Source of the DNA: Azadirachta indica
Lineage: Eukaryota; Streptophyta; Magnoliopsida; Sapindales; Meliaceae
Assembly: GCA_022749755.1 (NCBI GenBank)
Contig: CM040445.1
Coordinates: 124,001 to 188,000 of the forward strand
Length of the DNA stretch: 64,000 nucleotides
Direction of reading: 5' to 3'
The notes under the pieces are model-generated. The model did not search any database, was not told the origin of the DNA, and saw only the letters and a program-made list of their open reading frames with translations. Position numbers and translations under genes: made by a program. This document shows, piece after piece, positions 14,601 to 33,189 of this stretch; the first letter of the stretch is position 1, and each line of letters opens with the position of its first letter.

Positions 14601-15661
14601 GTTTTTGTTATAAGTGCCAGCATCATGCCACCCTAGGCGAACCTGTCAACAGCATACATAGAAAATCTTAAACAATTAAACTACATGACGATTCCTCCAG
14701 CCAGACTTCCTAAATATTTATTTCATTCAAGTGAAGCTAACATAATGAACACAAAAGGAAAAAAAAAAGGGCTATGCACACGACAAAAATGCGGAGCACT
14801 CAGAATGACATAATAATATTAATAAGTATAAAACAGCTCAATTCAGAAGCATTGGGGAGGGAAACATCAAAATTTCCCGTCTCAACTTAGTTTCAGCAAA
14901 TCCTGATCTTGCCTTTGAGGTATACCAAAAATTACAAGCTCCAAAAACATCCATAAAAGCAGGACCTTATTTGATGGAAAAATTTCATACGCTTTTGGAT
15001 TATTGTCAGTGTTTTATTTCACTATTATAAAATACATAAACGACAATAGCAAAAGGCCGCGTTTGGCAGAATTGAATTGGAAGATACAACTGACTTTTAC
15101 TAAATTCCTACTCGAAATGTCTACCTCCAAACTCCCAAACAAAGCATTTGAAGAAAAAACACTAAAGCTCGACGGAAAAAAAAAAAAAGGAAGTCGAAGA
15201 ATAATCCAATTCAGTAATTACAGTTCAAATTCGAGCTAAAATAGCAAACATACCAAAATAGGATGACAAAACTTCGTTTTAAGAAGCTCCTTAATATCTT
15301 CTCTCGCACTCTTCAGCTGATCAGGATCCGAAGCCGCACATTTCGTCGTAGCAGCCGTGCTATATCCGCCGTTCGTCGCATTCATCGACGATCTCCTCTA
15401 AAAATCCAAAACAAACAACCATTAAACAAAAGAACATGCATTATCCGCACAAAAATCGCTGAAAATATAATCAAAACTTACCTCACTAATGAGAGGAGAG
15501 AACCTGAGGCATCTGAGAGAGGAATACGAGGAAGAAGAAGCGAGAGAGAAAGAGCGCGAAGAAGCGGCGGAGGAAGAGAAGGAAAGCTTAGTGGCGGCAG
15601 CGGCGGCAGTGGAGGAGAGAAATCGAGAAGAAACGGCGGCGCTGGTTAAAGAAGAAGCCAT
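11606..15661 (-). CDS. tAPX: Chloroplast L-ascorbate peroxidase, thylakoid type, membrane anchor out of frame
   Basis: Haem peroxidase that reduces hydrogen peroxide to water with ascorbate in the chloroplast. Twelve exons (minus, 5' to 3'): 15661-15482, 15397-15254, 14642-14522, 14451-14351, 14267-14180, 13408-13341, 13259-13173, 13007-12933, 12835-12758, 12677-12573, 12080-12018, 11710-11606. All introns are GT-AG and the sum is 1215 bp, 404 residues. Residues 1 to about 75 are Ser/Ala-rich, as in a transit peptide. Distal active site RLGWHDAGT gives Arg110, Trp113, His114; proximal haem ligand is His243 in [12 protein letters not shown]; Trp275 and Asp304 complete the proximal triad. The insert near residues 255-272 ([10 protein letters not shown]) marks plastid isoforms. 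The frame stops right after NYFLNI, yet the typical thylakoid anchor follows one base out of frame (11559-11609), so as written the product would be soluble and stromal. The start Met at 15661 is chosen because it begins the transit peptide; an in-frame Met lies 17 codons upstream. Confidence 0.93.
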
Positions 15662-15925
15662 TGGCGAAGAACGTGAGTGTGTTTTTGGCGTCAGTGAAAG
15701 GCGTTCTGTCATTTGGTTGTTTCTTTTTATCGTTCGCTTGTTTTTCTCCTTTTGTTATGGATTACGAGGAACAACGCCACGCGTACACCGGGTTTTGCAG
15801 ATGTTTGCGAATAGTGTTAGGTTTGTTTTTATACTGGATTCGTTGTGTCCTTGCTGAGTCTCGAAGAGCCACTTACGTGGCCAGTGACTCGGTGGAAATC
15901 ATTTGTCTTTTCACATAATAACATC
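15662..15925 (-). promoter_or_regulatory. Probable APX promoter and 5' leader region
   Basis: This stretch directly upstream of the APX start codon (higher coordinates) is much less AT-rich than the DNA beyond 15930, as is common for plant core promoters and leaders. No unambiguous TATA box or binding site was identified. Short ORFs cross it, but they overlap the APX first exon in other frames. Confidence 0.35.
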
Positions 15926-18900
15926 TAGATCCTTAAATTTTGTAATTTTATCAACTAAATCACTTACTCCTATAAATATAATCAAATTGCCCTTATATTT
16001 GTGATTCTAAGGACACAAACTATGATCTCATGCTCCTCTAAGTTTTAACTTGAATAAATATAGTATCATAATTAGTAGTTAATAAATTAAAATATAATGG
16101 AAAAATAATAACCTTGATCCAACATGGTAGAAGTGTATGTGTGTCAACATTTTTTTTAAGAAGTTAAGTGATTTTAAATCAATATATAATCCTAAATCTC
16201 TAATGCAACAGTCTGTAACTTAGCATTTAAGGATATTTCAGTAATTTTAATGACATTCAAAGATCTATTTGGTATAAATAGTCATACTATTTTCTTATTA
16301 ATAACGATATAAATATTAAGGACTTGAATGTTATTATGCCTCTATCCCCCCAACCCATTCCGGGGTTTGGTAGGCATGTGAAAAAAACGAGTATTTAATT
16401 TTATAAGTTTGCTATACAAAATTATAATTTTAAATGTTCAAATTTGCAACTTAATCAAGATATTAAGTATGATGTTTAAGCTTATAAATTTTATTTTTTC
16501 AGTGACAAATTTTTGTATTTTTTAAAAAATACTAATCGTTTATAACTTGATAGATTTTATATTACATATTCTGAAAATTACACTTCCTTTATAATTTTAT
16601 TGTATAACATTAATTTTGGGACTATTAGAAATAATTTAACTAATACATTTAACAACTTTTTAAGCATTTTTTTCACAAAATTATGGTCAAAGCCTTGCTC
16701 CTTTAGTCAAAAAGAAATCATATTTTATTCAACTATTAGAATGGTCGAAAACAATTTGAATTCGTTTTTAAGGGTAGGTGCGAGTATTACTTTTCTTTTG
16801 GTCCAAGTAATAAAATTAAAAATAAGAAACTAATGGTATTGGTCGGATTGGGATCAATCATGTTCATACCTCTTTTTAGTAGATGAACACATGAATCAAG
16901 TGAAGTTGCAACAATAGTCAAACAGACAAAGAGTTCAACAAACATGATTCCCAAAAATCTTGTACGAGGGAAGGTGGTGTGGTTGAAAAGTGAGAGTATA
17001 TTTAAAACAATATTAAAACGTAGAGTATATTTATTATAGTCCTTTTCAATACATTTATATCACGATCATAGTAATAAATACAAGTACATAATTAAAATAA
17101 TTAAAACAAAATAAATAAATGTAAATTAAAAAGATAAAATAGAAAAAAAAAACTCTTGTTTAAGTATAATGAGATACTATTAAGTATTATTTTAAAGTTT
17201 AAGAATTCTTCCATTAGTGAAAACTGTGTATGACTTTAATATACAATCAAATTCTTATAGTCAATCTCTTCAATAAGTACGATAGTACAACCACGAGAAG
17301 ATAAGTGCAAAGTTAAAAATGAATAATTGAGAGATAAAATGTTTAAAAAGTAAAGTTAGTTAACTAATATTTTAAAAATAACCAATAATTAAGAGGTAAA
17401 TTAATAATTTTATAAAGTTACAAGAGATAAATTATATATAAACCTAACAAATCGGTTTAAATTATAAATATTATAATAGAAATTTTAAAAAAAAATTGTG
17501 AGGCTCGGGATCAAGGCCCCTTCAAGTCCTACTGAAACTTCGCCTAGACAAATATTAATTATTTATTATTACAATGACTCAAAATACAATATTTAAAACT
17601 ATAACTTTCGATAATAAATAAGTACATAATTATCTCATCTTTCTATATCGTTTATAAATGAATATAAATACCTTTTATATTGTAGTGAAATAATAAAAGA
17701 ATTAGATAAAATTTTAAAAGATAATTTGAAACATTTACAATATATTAAATCTAAATAATTGATAGAATTAATAGTTTATTTTCAAACTTGTAAGCACTGT
17801 ATAATAATGATTTATAAAATGTAACATAAAAATTAAATAAAAATTTTCAAATATTTTTCTCTAACATAAAATTCTTTTAAGAGTCATGTGAAGTTAGTGC
17901 ATAAATTAAATAGTTGGGTGGTAACAACATAATTCTTCCAATATTATTAATACATGAGATTCTATTTATTGAATAGTTATTATGTAGGTGTACAATTTTA
18001 TCTTCAAATAAATAATAGAGATAGAAATTTGGACCTAGAAATCTCAATTTTCGTATACATAAAATTATGTAGAAATTGGTTTAAATGTAACTTTAACAAA
18101 CTAGTCAATAACTAAAGTGTATGTATATAAAAACAAATACTTGAAATAAAGAAAATACTTAAAAAGTGTGATTATTATTTTTTTAACACATTTAAGTAAC
18201 ATAATTATTTATAAATTCGACACAGTTATTTACAAATTCAAATATTTGAAGTATATCATATTATCTGAAAGTTTTATGTAAGTACCTTATTCTTAATTGC
18301 AGAGGAATAGATTGCCTTAGGTATATAAATCATACTATAATAAATCTGACCTAAGCAACATTCTCATATCTCTTTACTAAAAGTACTAAAAATTAAAAAT
18401 TTAAAAAAAAAAAAATTGTGATTTTAGAGAGGAGTTGATTAAGATTATGTTTAATATTACTTGTTTACATTAAATTTAAAAAGTAAAGTTAAAAAAAGTA
18501 TTTGATAATATCAATTTCTTTTGTACTAATATTTAACATTTAAAATTTTTATTTATAAATCTGTGTGCCTTTAAGCTGCGAAATACTTCAATTTCAAACA
18601 TTAATTAAAACCAATCTAATTACAAATATTTATATCAAACTAGTAAGAGACTTCTTGCAATGGGCTTAACAAAGCATATTTAGGAGTAGCCGCAGGCAAT
18701 TAGCCCATGGCTCAAACTGGAAAATAACCTCCTACCGTGCAAATTATTCCCTTCACCTTCTGTTGGCCCAAAAAATCATATCATAATTTTTTTCTTTTTT
18801 AATTAAGTTTCATAATATTTTAACACGTGACGTTTCTATTGTAATTAATTCTATTATTCGATTATGCCATCGTGTAAAATGTTATGCACATATTTATCAC

Positions 18901-20743
18901 TAAATTTACAATAACAATATTGTATGTATAAATTTTCATAATATGACCTAGCAACAGTAACTAAATAAATAAATAAATAATTCGTTTTAACACTTTTTCT
19001 TTCCAATTAAAAGTTCCAAAAATTTTTTATTTATGTTTTATATATATAAACATAATTTATTTGTAATAATTAAAATTTGAAACGTTATGATTAATAAATT
19101 TATTACTTAACTTTGATCAACAACTTCTAATTATGATTTCTTGGTGAGGCTAGCCAGAAGTAGTAATACGATACGTCGTTTGTCGTGGAGTGGATTTGTT
19201 GCGAAGAAACCGAGTTTGGTGTACCGGCTGGACCGGTCTCTCAACAGAAATACCTAACCGGAAGGAAACGCAGACAGTAGATTGCCAGTGTCTGTTTCAC
19301 TAGGCGCAGGCGATAGGGTGCAGACGACACGTGTCTTCCTCTGTTACCCGTGATGTTATACCAGACTGAGGAATAGGACAATAACCTTCCAGTCCGTGAT
19401 TTATACGTGACGCGATGTGATATCAGAATGATTAAATAGGTTAATAACCTTAGAGTCCCTAATATATATACTATAACAAAACCATATATTTTTTGTAGTC
19501 GTCACAAATTAATCCAGGATTAATTCGTTCTAAAATAACCAAATTGTCTTATTACAGTGTTATGATTTATAGAAATATTTCTAGTATTATGTTTGCAATA
19601 TTGCAGTATATAATTTAATATTAAAAGGTTTTTTAGTGATTTTAATAGGTTAGGAATATTCTTATTGCAAGTATAAAAGTTATGTGTTTATTTGCAAAAA
19701 AGTTAAAATTAAGGGATTCGAACATTATTACTCCATTAAACAATAGATCGTTGTGGCATCATTTATTCTGGGGGATGATCAAGCGGCAGGATTGGACTCG
19801 GCTTCATTTGACAGCAGAAGATGCTTCCTTCCAGGAGCGGTAATCGATGCGTGCGTGCAAGCGACTGCTGAATATTCTTCGGCGATTTTTATAGTCATGA
19901 TGAGATAATGAAGACTGCTCGTTTCACAGTCAAGATTGTTGATAAAATTTCGGAGGATAAAAATTAATCGTTTCACGAGGTTCACAAGGCGGTGGGTTCA
20001 CGCGACTCGTTGAACTGGCCAGTCGCATTTTTTTGTATCCTGAGAGAAAAGATAATAGAAGGATAATAACATATTTGTCCCTAAACTTTAGCAAACTAAC
20101 CAAATTAGGTCCATAGTCAATTTTATGCCATTTGAGTTGTTTCACTCATTTTTACTACTTTCTCATCCCAACTTATTTATTGTAATTCTAACATTTTTGT
20201 TACAACTTCTTTTAATTTTTAAATGTAACCCAATATCGCATATATATATATATGAAATTGTGATAAGAAAGTTAAAATTACAAAACAAGAATTTGGGAAT
20301 CATGCTGCAAATGCATGTATCATAGCCTTGCCTTTTTAAATAAACTTGGGCATCTCTTAAAATTGTCACCATCTTAATAAGATATTATTAATTAATTTAA
20401 GTATATAGAATAAACTAACTTGTTTTGTTGGTTTTATATGACCTCATGGGTAAATAATAGATAAATAATTTCGTACTCTTGTTTAATTTTTTAAAATTAA
20501 GGGTCAATATATATTTGATATAAATATGTAAAGGATTGCATTGTTCCGATATGAAATTATTGATTTAATATAAAAATTATTTTTTAGATCTTTCATTGAT
20601 TGCTTTCGAATTAAAATAATGGGTACAAGTAATCAATCATAATCACTCAATTTTCATATCATATCTTAGATGCAACTATAATGAAATAAATTTAGGATAG
20701 CAACACTTTCATCTCTAAAGTTTGCTATAACAACAAATTAGAT
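15926..20743. other. Gene-poor intergenic DNA
   Basis: Largely AT-rich without supported genes. Two less AT-rich patches stand out. One at about 19150-19440 contains a perfect palindromic G-box, GACACGTGTC, at 19326-19335. One at about 19750-20030 holds short open frames on both strands but no family match. A fragment near 17490-17545 resembles the GC-richer end of a common plant repeat also seen at 45672-45935. Confidence 0.45.
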
Positions 20744-21688
20744 TATACTTTGGTAATTTTTAATAAATAAGTCCTCAATTTTATATATTTTTCAGGTAAC
20801 ATATGTATCGTTGTCCCTCTCGCTGTCTGGTATGAAAATGTTAACATTGAAAAACTTATATTATCATTTATATTTTAATAAAATTTAAGGACAAAAAAAA
20901 TATTATCAACACCAATAATTCATTTAAACGTTTCTATTACATATTATCAATTGTTTTATGTCCGTATCATAAAGACAAACTCCCGTTCGTGGTCCTAAAT
21001 ATATCTTATCTAAAAAATCAGTTAGCCAGACCAATTAATTACTTTCATCGAAAATGAAATATGATATAATAATTCTGATAAATGGTCAAGTATAATTGAG
21101 ATAGAAAATACACATTAATTTAATGTTACAATCCACAACATTAAAATAAAATATTATAATTAATAATACAAAATTTTAATAATTTTAATACAAAATTTAA
21201 AATCTTATCTTCTATGTTTTATAAATAATTGATTGTAGGTCATGTTGCATTGTACATAGTCATATTATATATCTTTCACTTTTTCTCTAACTCGTTTGAT
21301 ATAATTTATGTATAAGAGGCGTGTCCGAAACTTTTATTGAAATTATTAATATAAAAATAATTAAAAATATTTATACAAAATTATAAACTAATAAACTTCT
21401 AATTTATTTAAATTATAAACATTGGTGTCCATAATATTTATTTTATTTATTGTATTTGAAAAAAATAATAAATATATAAACAAAATGCATTTAGAAGTAA
21501 TATATATATATTTGAAATCAAAGTATTGTTATTTTAAAACTATAGTAACTATGAGATAGAATGGCACAATTTCTAATATTAGTAAAAGAAAGTGAATAAA
21601 TACCACTAATAATTAGTGTTTATCAAATACTTTTTAAGTTTTATTTTCAAATTTAAGCAAAATTAGTAATATCAAATATACATTAAAA
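20744..21688. repeat. Tandem duplication, unit 1
   Basis: A 945-bp AT-rich unit that is directly followed by a near-identical second copy (21689-22634). Only scattered substitutions and small length changes in A or TA runs separate the copies, so the duplication is recent or the copies are being homogenised. No long ORF, no terminal repeat and no TG...CA ends were seen, so this looks like a simple tandem segmental duplication rather than an LTR pair. Confidence 0.85.
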
Positions 21689-22634
21689 TATACTTTGGTA
21701 ATTTTTGATAAATAAGTCCTCAATTTTATATATTTTTCAGGTAACATATGTATCGTTGTCCCTCTCGCTGTCTGGTATGAAAATGTTAACATTGAAAAAC
21801 TTATATTATCATTTATATTTTAATAAAATTTAAGGACAAAAATATTATCAACACCAATAATTCATTTAAACGTTTCTATTACATATTATCAATTGTTTTA
21901 TGTCCGTATCATAAAGACAAACTCCCGTTCGTGGTTCTAAATATATCTTATCTAAAAAATCAGTTAGCCAGACCAATTAATTACTTTCATCGAAAATGAA
22001 ATATGATATAATAATTCTGATAAATGGTCAAGTATAATTGAGATAGAAAATACACATTAATTTAATGTTACAATCCACAACATTAAAATAAAATATTATA
22101 ATTAATAATACAAAATTTTAATAATTTTAATACAAAATTTAAAATCTTATCTTCTATATTTTATAAATAATTGATTGTGGGTCATGTTGCATTGTACATA
22201 GTCATATTATATATCTTTTCACTTTTTCTCTAACTCGTTTGATATAATTTATGTATAAGAGGCGTGTCCGAAACTTTTATTGAAATTATTAATATAAAAA
22301 TAATTAAAAATATTTATACAAAATTATAAACTAATAAACTTCTAATTTATTTAAATTATAAACATTGGTGTCCATAATATTTATTTTATTTATTGTATTT
22401 GAAAAAAATAATAAATATATAAACAAAATGCATTTAGAAGTATATATATATATATTTGAAATCAAAGTATTGTTATTTTAAAACTATAGTAACTATGAGA
22501 TAGAATGGCACAATTTCTAATATTAGTAAAAGAAAGTGAATAAATACCACTAATAATTAGTGTTTATCAAATACTTTTTAAGTTATATTTTCAAATTTAA
22601 GTAAAATTAGTAATATCAAATATACATTAAAATA
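21689..22634. repeat. Tandem duplication, unit 2
   Basis: Second copy of the 945-bp unit, immediately adjacent and in the same orientation. Landmarks shared by both copies are GAGGCGTGTCCGAAAC (21319 and 22260) and the ATCGTTGTCCCTCTCGCTG block. After 22634 the sequence is no longer shared. Confidence 0.85.
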
Positions 22635-23476
22635 ATTTTAGTATTGGTATCGAATATACCTAAACATAAAAATACGTTTAGTGCTGAATTATATATTATT
22701 ACATTGTGACATTTAAAATATAATATTGTTTAATTTTTTTAAGATATAATAATATTTTCATTATTAAAACTTTTTTAAAATAATGAATCAAGATACGGTT
22801 TACTAGATTTTAATAATTTTGTCTACAACAGAACCTATGTAAAATTAAAAGTATCTAAAATTAGGAATTAATTTATTAAAATTGGAAATGTATTTCATAA
22901 TAAATTACTTTAATAAAGTTAAGAGATGAAAATATTACTTTTTCTAATATCACAGTAAGAGATTTGTTTGACATATATAGAAACTTTACATCTTTATTTC
23001 AAAATACAAACAATTAGGGGTCCAAATATTATTATTCTGGCCGTAAATTCATGGTACAAAAAGCATCCCCCACCTCCAGATTCCCGCGTTCACATCACAA
23101 CTCAGCAGAAAACCAGCTAATAGACGTCGACTCCAAACATTGAGCACGCGCCCATAAACGACGTGGAAAACGCGAGTACGCTAAATAACTGACTAATCAC
23201 ACCCCCGCAGTTAAGACTTAAGACCAGAAAACGCCGCGAGCCACGACTACACGCGCCCTGTGACCCGAAACTTCCCACAAGTTATTAAAATTTAAATAAT
23301 AAAAAAAAAATACTTATATTTGCTCTCCAGTTCGCCATTGGAGCAAACGTCCAAAATTAATTAATTCAATTTAAATTATTATATATTTACATTCATCCGC
23401 AAATACACGGTCCAAGCAAAACCAAACAGAATACAAATCCTTCTTTGTATTTTTTCTTGTACTTTCCTCTGAGGCA
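22635..23476 (+). promoter_or_regulatory. ALDH upstream region with GC-richer promoter
   Basis: The distal part is AT-rich. From about 23040 to 23290 the composition becomes balanced and holds ACGT-core elements, including ACGACGTGG near 23158-23166, of the type recognised by stress-responsive bZIP factors. A purine/pyrimidine-mixed leader of about 100 bp precedes the ATG at 23477. The regulatory role is inferred from position and motifs. Confidence 0.4.
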
Positions 23477-28733
<5,257 letters not shown>

Positions 28734-29526
28734 GCAGATGATAAGTTGATTGTCTCTGCCTTCCCTGTAAGTTCTTTTTCTCTATAAACCATAATTCTGT
28801 TCATAATCTATGGTACTCGAACCAACGTAGGGTATCTTTTGTTCTTTCTTTGTATGATTTCAATTTTAATAAGACTCATTGGTTTGGAAAATGAAAGTTC
28901 TGTTGAAATTTGCTTGTATTTCTGTTTTTTGTTTTGGCTTATTTTATGGTAAAATGTTTCTGTTGACTTGGTCCTGAAGCAGAATTAGCTCTTTTCTGGG
29001 TGCGTACTCACATGAACACACTAATGCAAGAATAAAACATAAAAATCTTTCATAAAAAATTTGAAATCTATAACACAAAAATTGAAATTTTGAATAAACT
29101 AAATTAAGGGTATATGTACGAGTGTTTCTATTTTAATTTTAGAAGCAGAACAACTATTTGGCAGCTAATATTTATGTTGTTAAGCCTCTTGTAATAGCAA
29201 ATTAAAAGCAACATCATGTTTTACTATTTTTATTTTTAACAAATATTATAAAAAATAATTAAACCTCTTTAATTGATGGGAAGCCAGGTTTTGACTCTAA
29301 ATTTTTCGTATCATCTCAAAAAGTTTTACTATTTATCATAAAACACAAAATCAGCTTAAACAGTCCTCTATATCAATTTTACAATCGTGTATAACAAACC
29401 TTTAGAGATTTTAGAATCAAACTGACCTAAAATCATCCAACACAATACATTAAAGCTTAGATCAATCCTTGAGCATTCCTATAAAATTAAAGAACTAAAC
29501 AAGTAGATGATGATAATAATGATCAA
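28734..29526. other. Intergenic space between convergent genes
   Basis: This interval lies between the stop codons of ALDH (plus) and the DnaJ-type gene (minus) and should hold both 3' untranslated regions. It is AT-rich with no further gene. Confidence 0.6.
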
Positions 29527-31856
29527 TTAACAACAATTCTCTAAAATACCGATGGCATTTGACTTCTGTTCATTTGTCAGCTTAGTGGGAAAATCAACTA
29601 GGAAAATCAACTTCAAATTCCCTCTTCTTCCCTGATCTTTTGTAGGCATACCTTGTCCTTCAATAACTCTTTCAAATCCAGGATGAATTATTTCATCGTC
29701 CATGGATAAATCCATCTTCTCGCCGCCTAGAAGAGGTACTGAAATTGTGCAACCAGTAAGTGCTTTTACCAAAGGAATTTCTACAGCCAATTCCAAATCA
29801 TCTCCTTCTCTTCGGAAAAATGGGTGCCTTTTTTCTGCAATCACAAAAGTTACGTCAGCTGGGTGTGAACCTTTTACCTCATTTCCCATACCTTCGAATG
29901 TGATTTTTGTTCCCTTTTTCCATCCTGGCTTCACTTTTATTGTTAGCATCTCCTCTTCTTGAATTACTTGCCTGCCAATACCAAAAATAAATACATAAAT
30001 CATACTACTTTTATAACATCTTCAATTCTGATGTTAATTTGCAGCATTAAATATTATGTCAAATGACTCAAATGTCCTCTATTTTCCAAGAAATTTTATC
30101 GGTTAAATCAATTTTTGACATAATTGATTTATAATACTCAATATTTCTTCCCTTTCAAGCTTATTTTTGCTTTTAAATTATGAGAAAGTCTAGAATACTT
30201 TAGTTATATCACTTTATACAACCAAATTTATTGATGATAGTGTTTTTATTATTGTTACATATTCTACTTTTTCTATGAAAGTAAAAGAAAATAAAATATA
30301 TAGATACAAAGATAAAAATATAATATTGTCACGTCAATTTGTATAAAAAAAATTTATAAAAAAAATATAATACTAATAAGCTATATTTTTATTTTGAAAA
30401 ACTAGTTAATATATGTGATTATAAGATATATAGTATATAAATAGATGATTGTATTACCTGAATAGAAATTACTATAAATTTTTCACAAATTTAAAGAGGA
30501 CATTATAGCGCTTTTATATTTTCATTGCGCTCTAATTCTGAAAGAATAATACTAGAATTTCTAACTTGAATCCAATTGATTTTATTAATTAAATATTGAG
30601 ATAGATAAAAAAATTTAGTTGCTTAAAAATATATTGTAAAATTTAGTTGCTTAAAAATATATTGTAATCATTTTAATAAAAGTAAGGACCTATTCGATAC
30701 ATGCCAAACAATCATGCCTTGAACATGCACAACATAAAAATACAGGGTCTGAATGATATTATCTCAAGAAAAGAAAAGGAAAATATGAAGAAGAAGCAAA
30801 CCCGGAATTTGTAAAGGCATCTCTTGTAATCTTGATCTTCTTCTTACACCCAAAGCACAATTCCTCAAGCGTGCATTCAAGCTTCTTCTCGACGGCCGGA
30901 GGCTTCATCATCCCCGTCGAGTTCGAAAACATGATGGGTGTGGTGGTGCTCCTCCGGCTCGCATTTCGCGACAGACAAGCCGGAGAGGCTGCCGGTTCGG
31001 GGCTTGCCCGACTTACGCTTCTATACAGAGATGAAGGCGTCGGGGAAGGGCTCCTCCTACTGGCGCTTCTTGAGAATGTAGGAGACATGAAAGGCATATC
31101 GACGTTTCGGGGTTTGAAGAAACCGGCCGGAGACGGTGGAGTTTCTCCGCCTCTAAAGCTGTGAACTCCTTGCATGTTTTCTTCGTCTTCTGGGCCTTCT
31201 TGAATTTCCTAAAAATGAAAATTAAAATTAAAAAAAATAAATACAAAATTTATGCATGCTTTTGCATGCGCCAATTTACGTATAAATATGTAACAGAAAT
31301 TTACCCCAGATATATAAAAGAGTCTTTTTTTTTATATAAATAAAATATATCGATAATGTAAATTTTATCGATAAAGAAAGAAAAATAAAGAAAATCATTT
31401 TCAAATTAGGTCAAACAAAGAGAAAAAAAAAAAAAGAGGCAATAATTCTTCTCTTAAAATTTTGTATTACATAGATTCAATTGTAAAATGTTGTGATATT
31501 AAAAGAGTTCATAGTTCATTAAACATTCAAGTGCTAATTTGTGATAATAAATTATAAAATTAATGTAATTATTCCAAATAAATTAAAAAAAAACTAATAC
31601 AAATGAACATAAGAGCATATAGATGTACAAAAATTTGCACCTTATTACGCGTGTCTTCTTCAAGAACTTCAACCTTTGCCTCTGTTTTCTGAGAATAATC
31701 TTCTTCTTTTTTCTTTTTATGACGCCATTTTGTGAACAATAATTTGTAAAATTTGAGAAGAATTCGAAGGGTTGAACTTGGATCTTTCTTTTTCTGTTCA
31801 GGATTAATTGTGGAGGAACTTGTGAGTTTTTCTATCTGGGGATTTTCTTCTACCAT
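29527..31856 (-). CDS. HSP40/DnaJ C-terminal peptide-binding protein lacking a J domain
   Basis: Three exons (minus): 31856-31641, 31208-30802, 29971-29527, joined by GT-AG introns with phases that agree; 1068 bp, 355 residues. Residues 1-72 are Lys-rich and of unknown function. Residues 73 to about 175 are Ser/Pro/Arg-rich (repeated SRSASRR-like motifs) and probably disordered. From about residue 175, LECTLEELCFGCKKKIKITR begins the first DnaJ C-terminal beta-sandwich. LTIKVKPGWKKGTKITFEGMGNE and the HPADVTFVIAEKRHPFFRREGDDL block then continue to a normal C terminus. No HPD motif or J domain is encoded, so it could bind clients but not stimulate Hsp70 in the usual way. Plants are known to have such J-less relatives (for example Arabidopsis At1g44160, from memory). 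Intron 2 is 830 bp. Confidence 0.88.
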
Positions 31857-31930
31857 TAGAGAAAGAAAAGGAAAAAGAAAGAGAAAAAAAGAAAGAAAGA
31901 GAGAGAAAGAGAGAAAAGAGAAAAGATTTT
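31857..31930 (-). promoter_or_regulatory. Pyrimidine-rich leader of the DnaJ-type gene
   Basis: Immediately upstream of the start codon, about 65 bases are almost purely A/G on the plus strand, so almost purely C/T on the sense strand. CT-rich leaders (GAGA-type microsatellites) are frequent in plant 5' untranslated regions. Confidence 0.45.
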
Positions 31931-32052
31931 ATCCACGAGAATGCATGGTTATTAAGCAAATATGAAGCTTTTTTTGAGGCCTTTTATTAGCTAGCATGAA
32001 GAGATGAGATTAATTGGATTTCAATTTTCTCTTTTAATTTAAATTATATATA

Positions 32053-32089
32053 TAGTTATAGTTATAGTTATAGTTATAGTTATAGTTAT
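32053..32089. repeat. Hexanucleotide microsatellite (TAGTTA)n
   Basis: Six perfect tandem units of a TAGTTA-type hexamer, about 200 bp upstream of the DnaJ-type start codon. Expected to vary in length between individuals. Confidence 0.9.
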
Positions 32090-33078
32090 TCTTTGCTTTC
32101 TAGGGCTAGGATTTGTTGTGAAAATGTTAAATCTTTACTTTATCCATGTTATTAGTTTTGAAACCAGGCAACTTAATTCCACATTGAAAGTTTTATTAAT
32201 TTTGATTGGTAGTAATTTTGTTACAAAAATTATATTTCTAATTAAAACCTACAATATATATTTTTATGTTTTAGTTTTTTCAGTTTCAAAAGATAAGCAT
32301 TTTATCTTCAAATTTATCAACTGTTTTTATAATTGAATTTTTTAGATTTTGTTATTATAATCTTCCCAAATTTTAAATTTTGACTTTGCCCCTAATTCGA
32401 AATATTCTTTTCAAAAAATAAAAATTATATATTTAGAAATATAAACAAATTGTATTTATTTATTTTATAAAATTGCATCTTACTATAACTTCGAATTTTA
32501 AAATTAATAAAGTATCAATTAATAATTTATTGTAGTCTTAAAAATGACAATAGATTAATGTGACACTTGATGTTGGTAGTGATGCAATTGAAAAGTCTTT
32601 GAATGATATGTATATTCAACATAAAAATATGATTAAAAGATTGAGAGGATATATATATAAGAGTGTATTCAGAATTGAAAATATGATATAAAAAATAATT
32701 TTACTAATTTTACTCTGAATTTTAGTTTGTAATGTTTTTAATTTTTATGCAAATCATAAAGGGTAGAAGTAGCTCTAACTTTAGTGACCTATTATCATTT
32801 TTTGTTTGTAATAAATTTTTATATAATATTTTTATTACTAGGTGTATTACTAAAACTTTAGGAATATTATTAAAGTTGTAGGGTTAAAGGCTTAATTTAA
32901 ATATTTAAATTATTATTAATTTTAAAAGAATTAAACATTGTTAGGTAGTGATAAATAAATAAATTTTGATAAAGTTAAAATAATTATTAAAATAAATAAA
33001 CATGACGAATTTAATAATTTAAATTATAAAAAAGTAGATATTAGTAATTGTCATTAAACTGTCGCTCTAATTTTTAGT
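32090..33078. other. AT-rich intergenic DNA
   Basis: No gene or exon was found. It separates the DnaJ-type promoter from the first, truncated copy of the tRNA-like module. Confidence 0.5.
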
Positions 33079-33180
33079 GATGAATTAATAAAATAAAATC
33101 ATTAAAACGATGTAGCATAGGGTATGACAATATGGGCTTAGTTACTGCCGATTATTTTAAATATATAATTAATACAAGCT
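33079..33180 (+). repeat. Truncated upstream block of the tRNA-like module (copy 0)
   Basis: The block GATGAATTAAT...AAAACGATGTAGCATA...GGGCTTAGTT...CCGATTATTT matches the upstream region of the intact modules, most closely copy 1 at 37103-37200. The match ends at about 33180, where the truncated copia element begins. The tRNA-like body is missing, so either the insertion or a later deletion removed it. Confidence 0.65.
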
Positions 33181-33189
33181 ACAATGTAT

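Noticed and set aside
15263..15857. Plus-strand open frames opposite the APX first exons
   Set aside because: Arg/Glu-rich antisense shadows of the Ser-rich transit peptide and exon 2.
19779..20145. Short overlapping ORFs in a GC-richer patch
   Set aside because: No family features, no splice-consistent extension and no codon bias could be argued on either strand.
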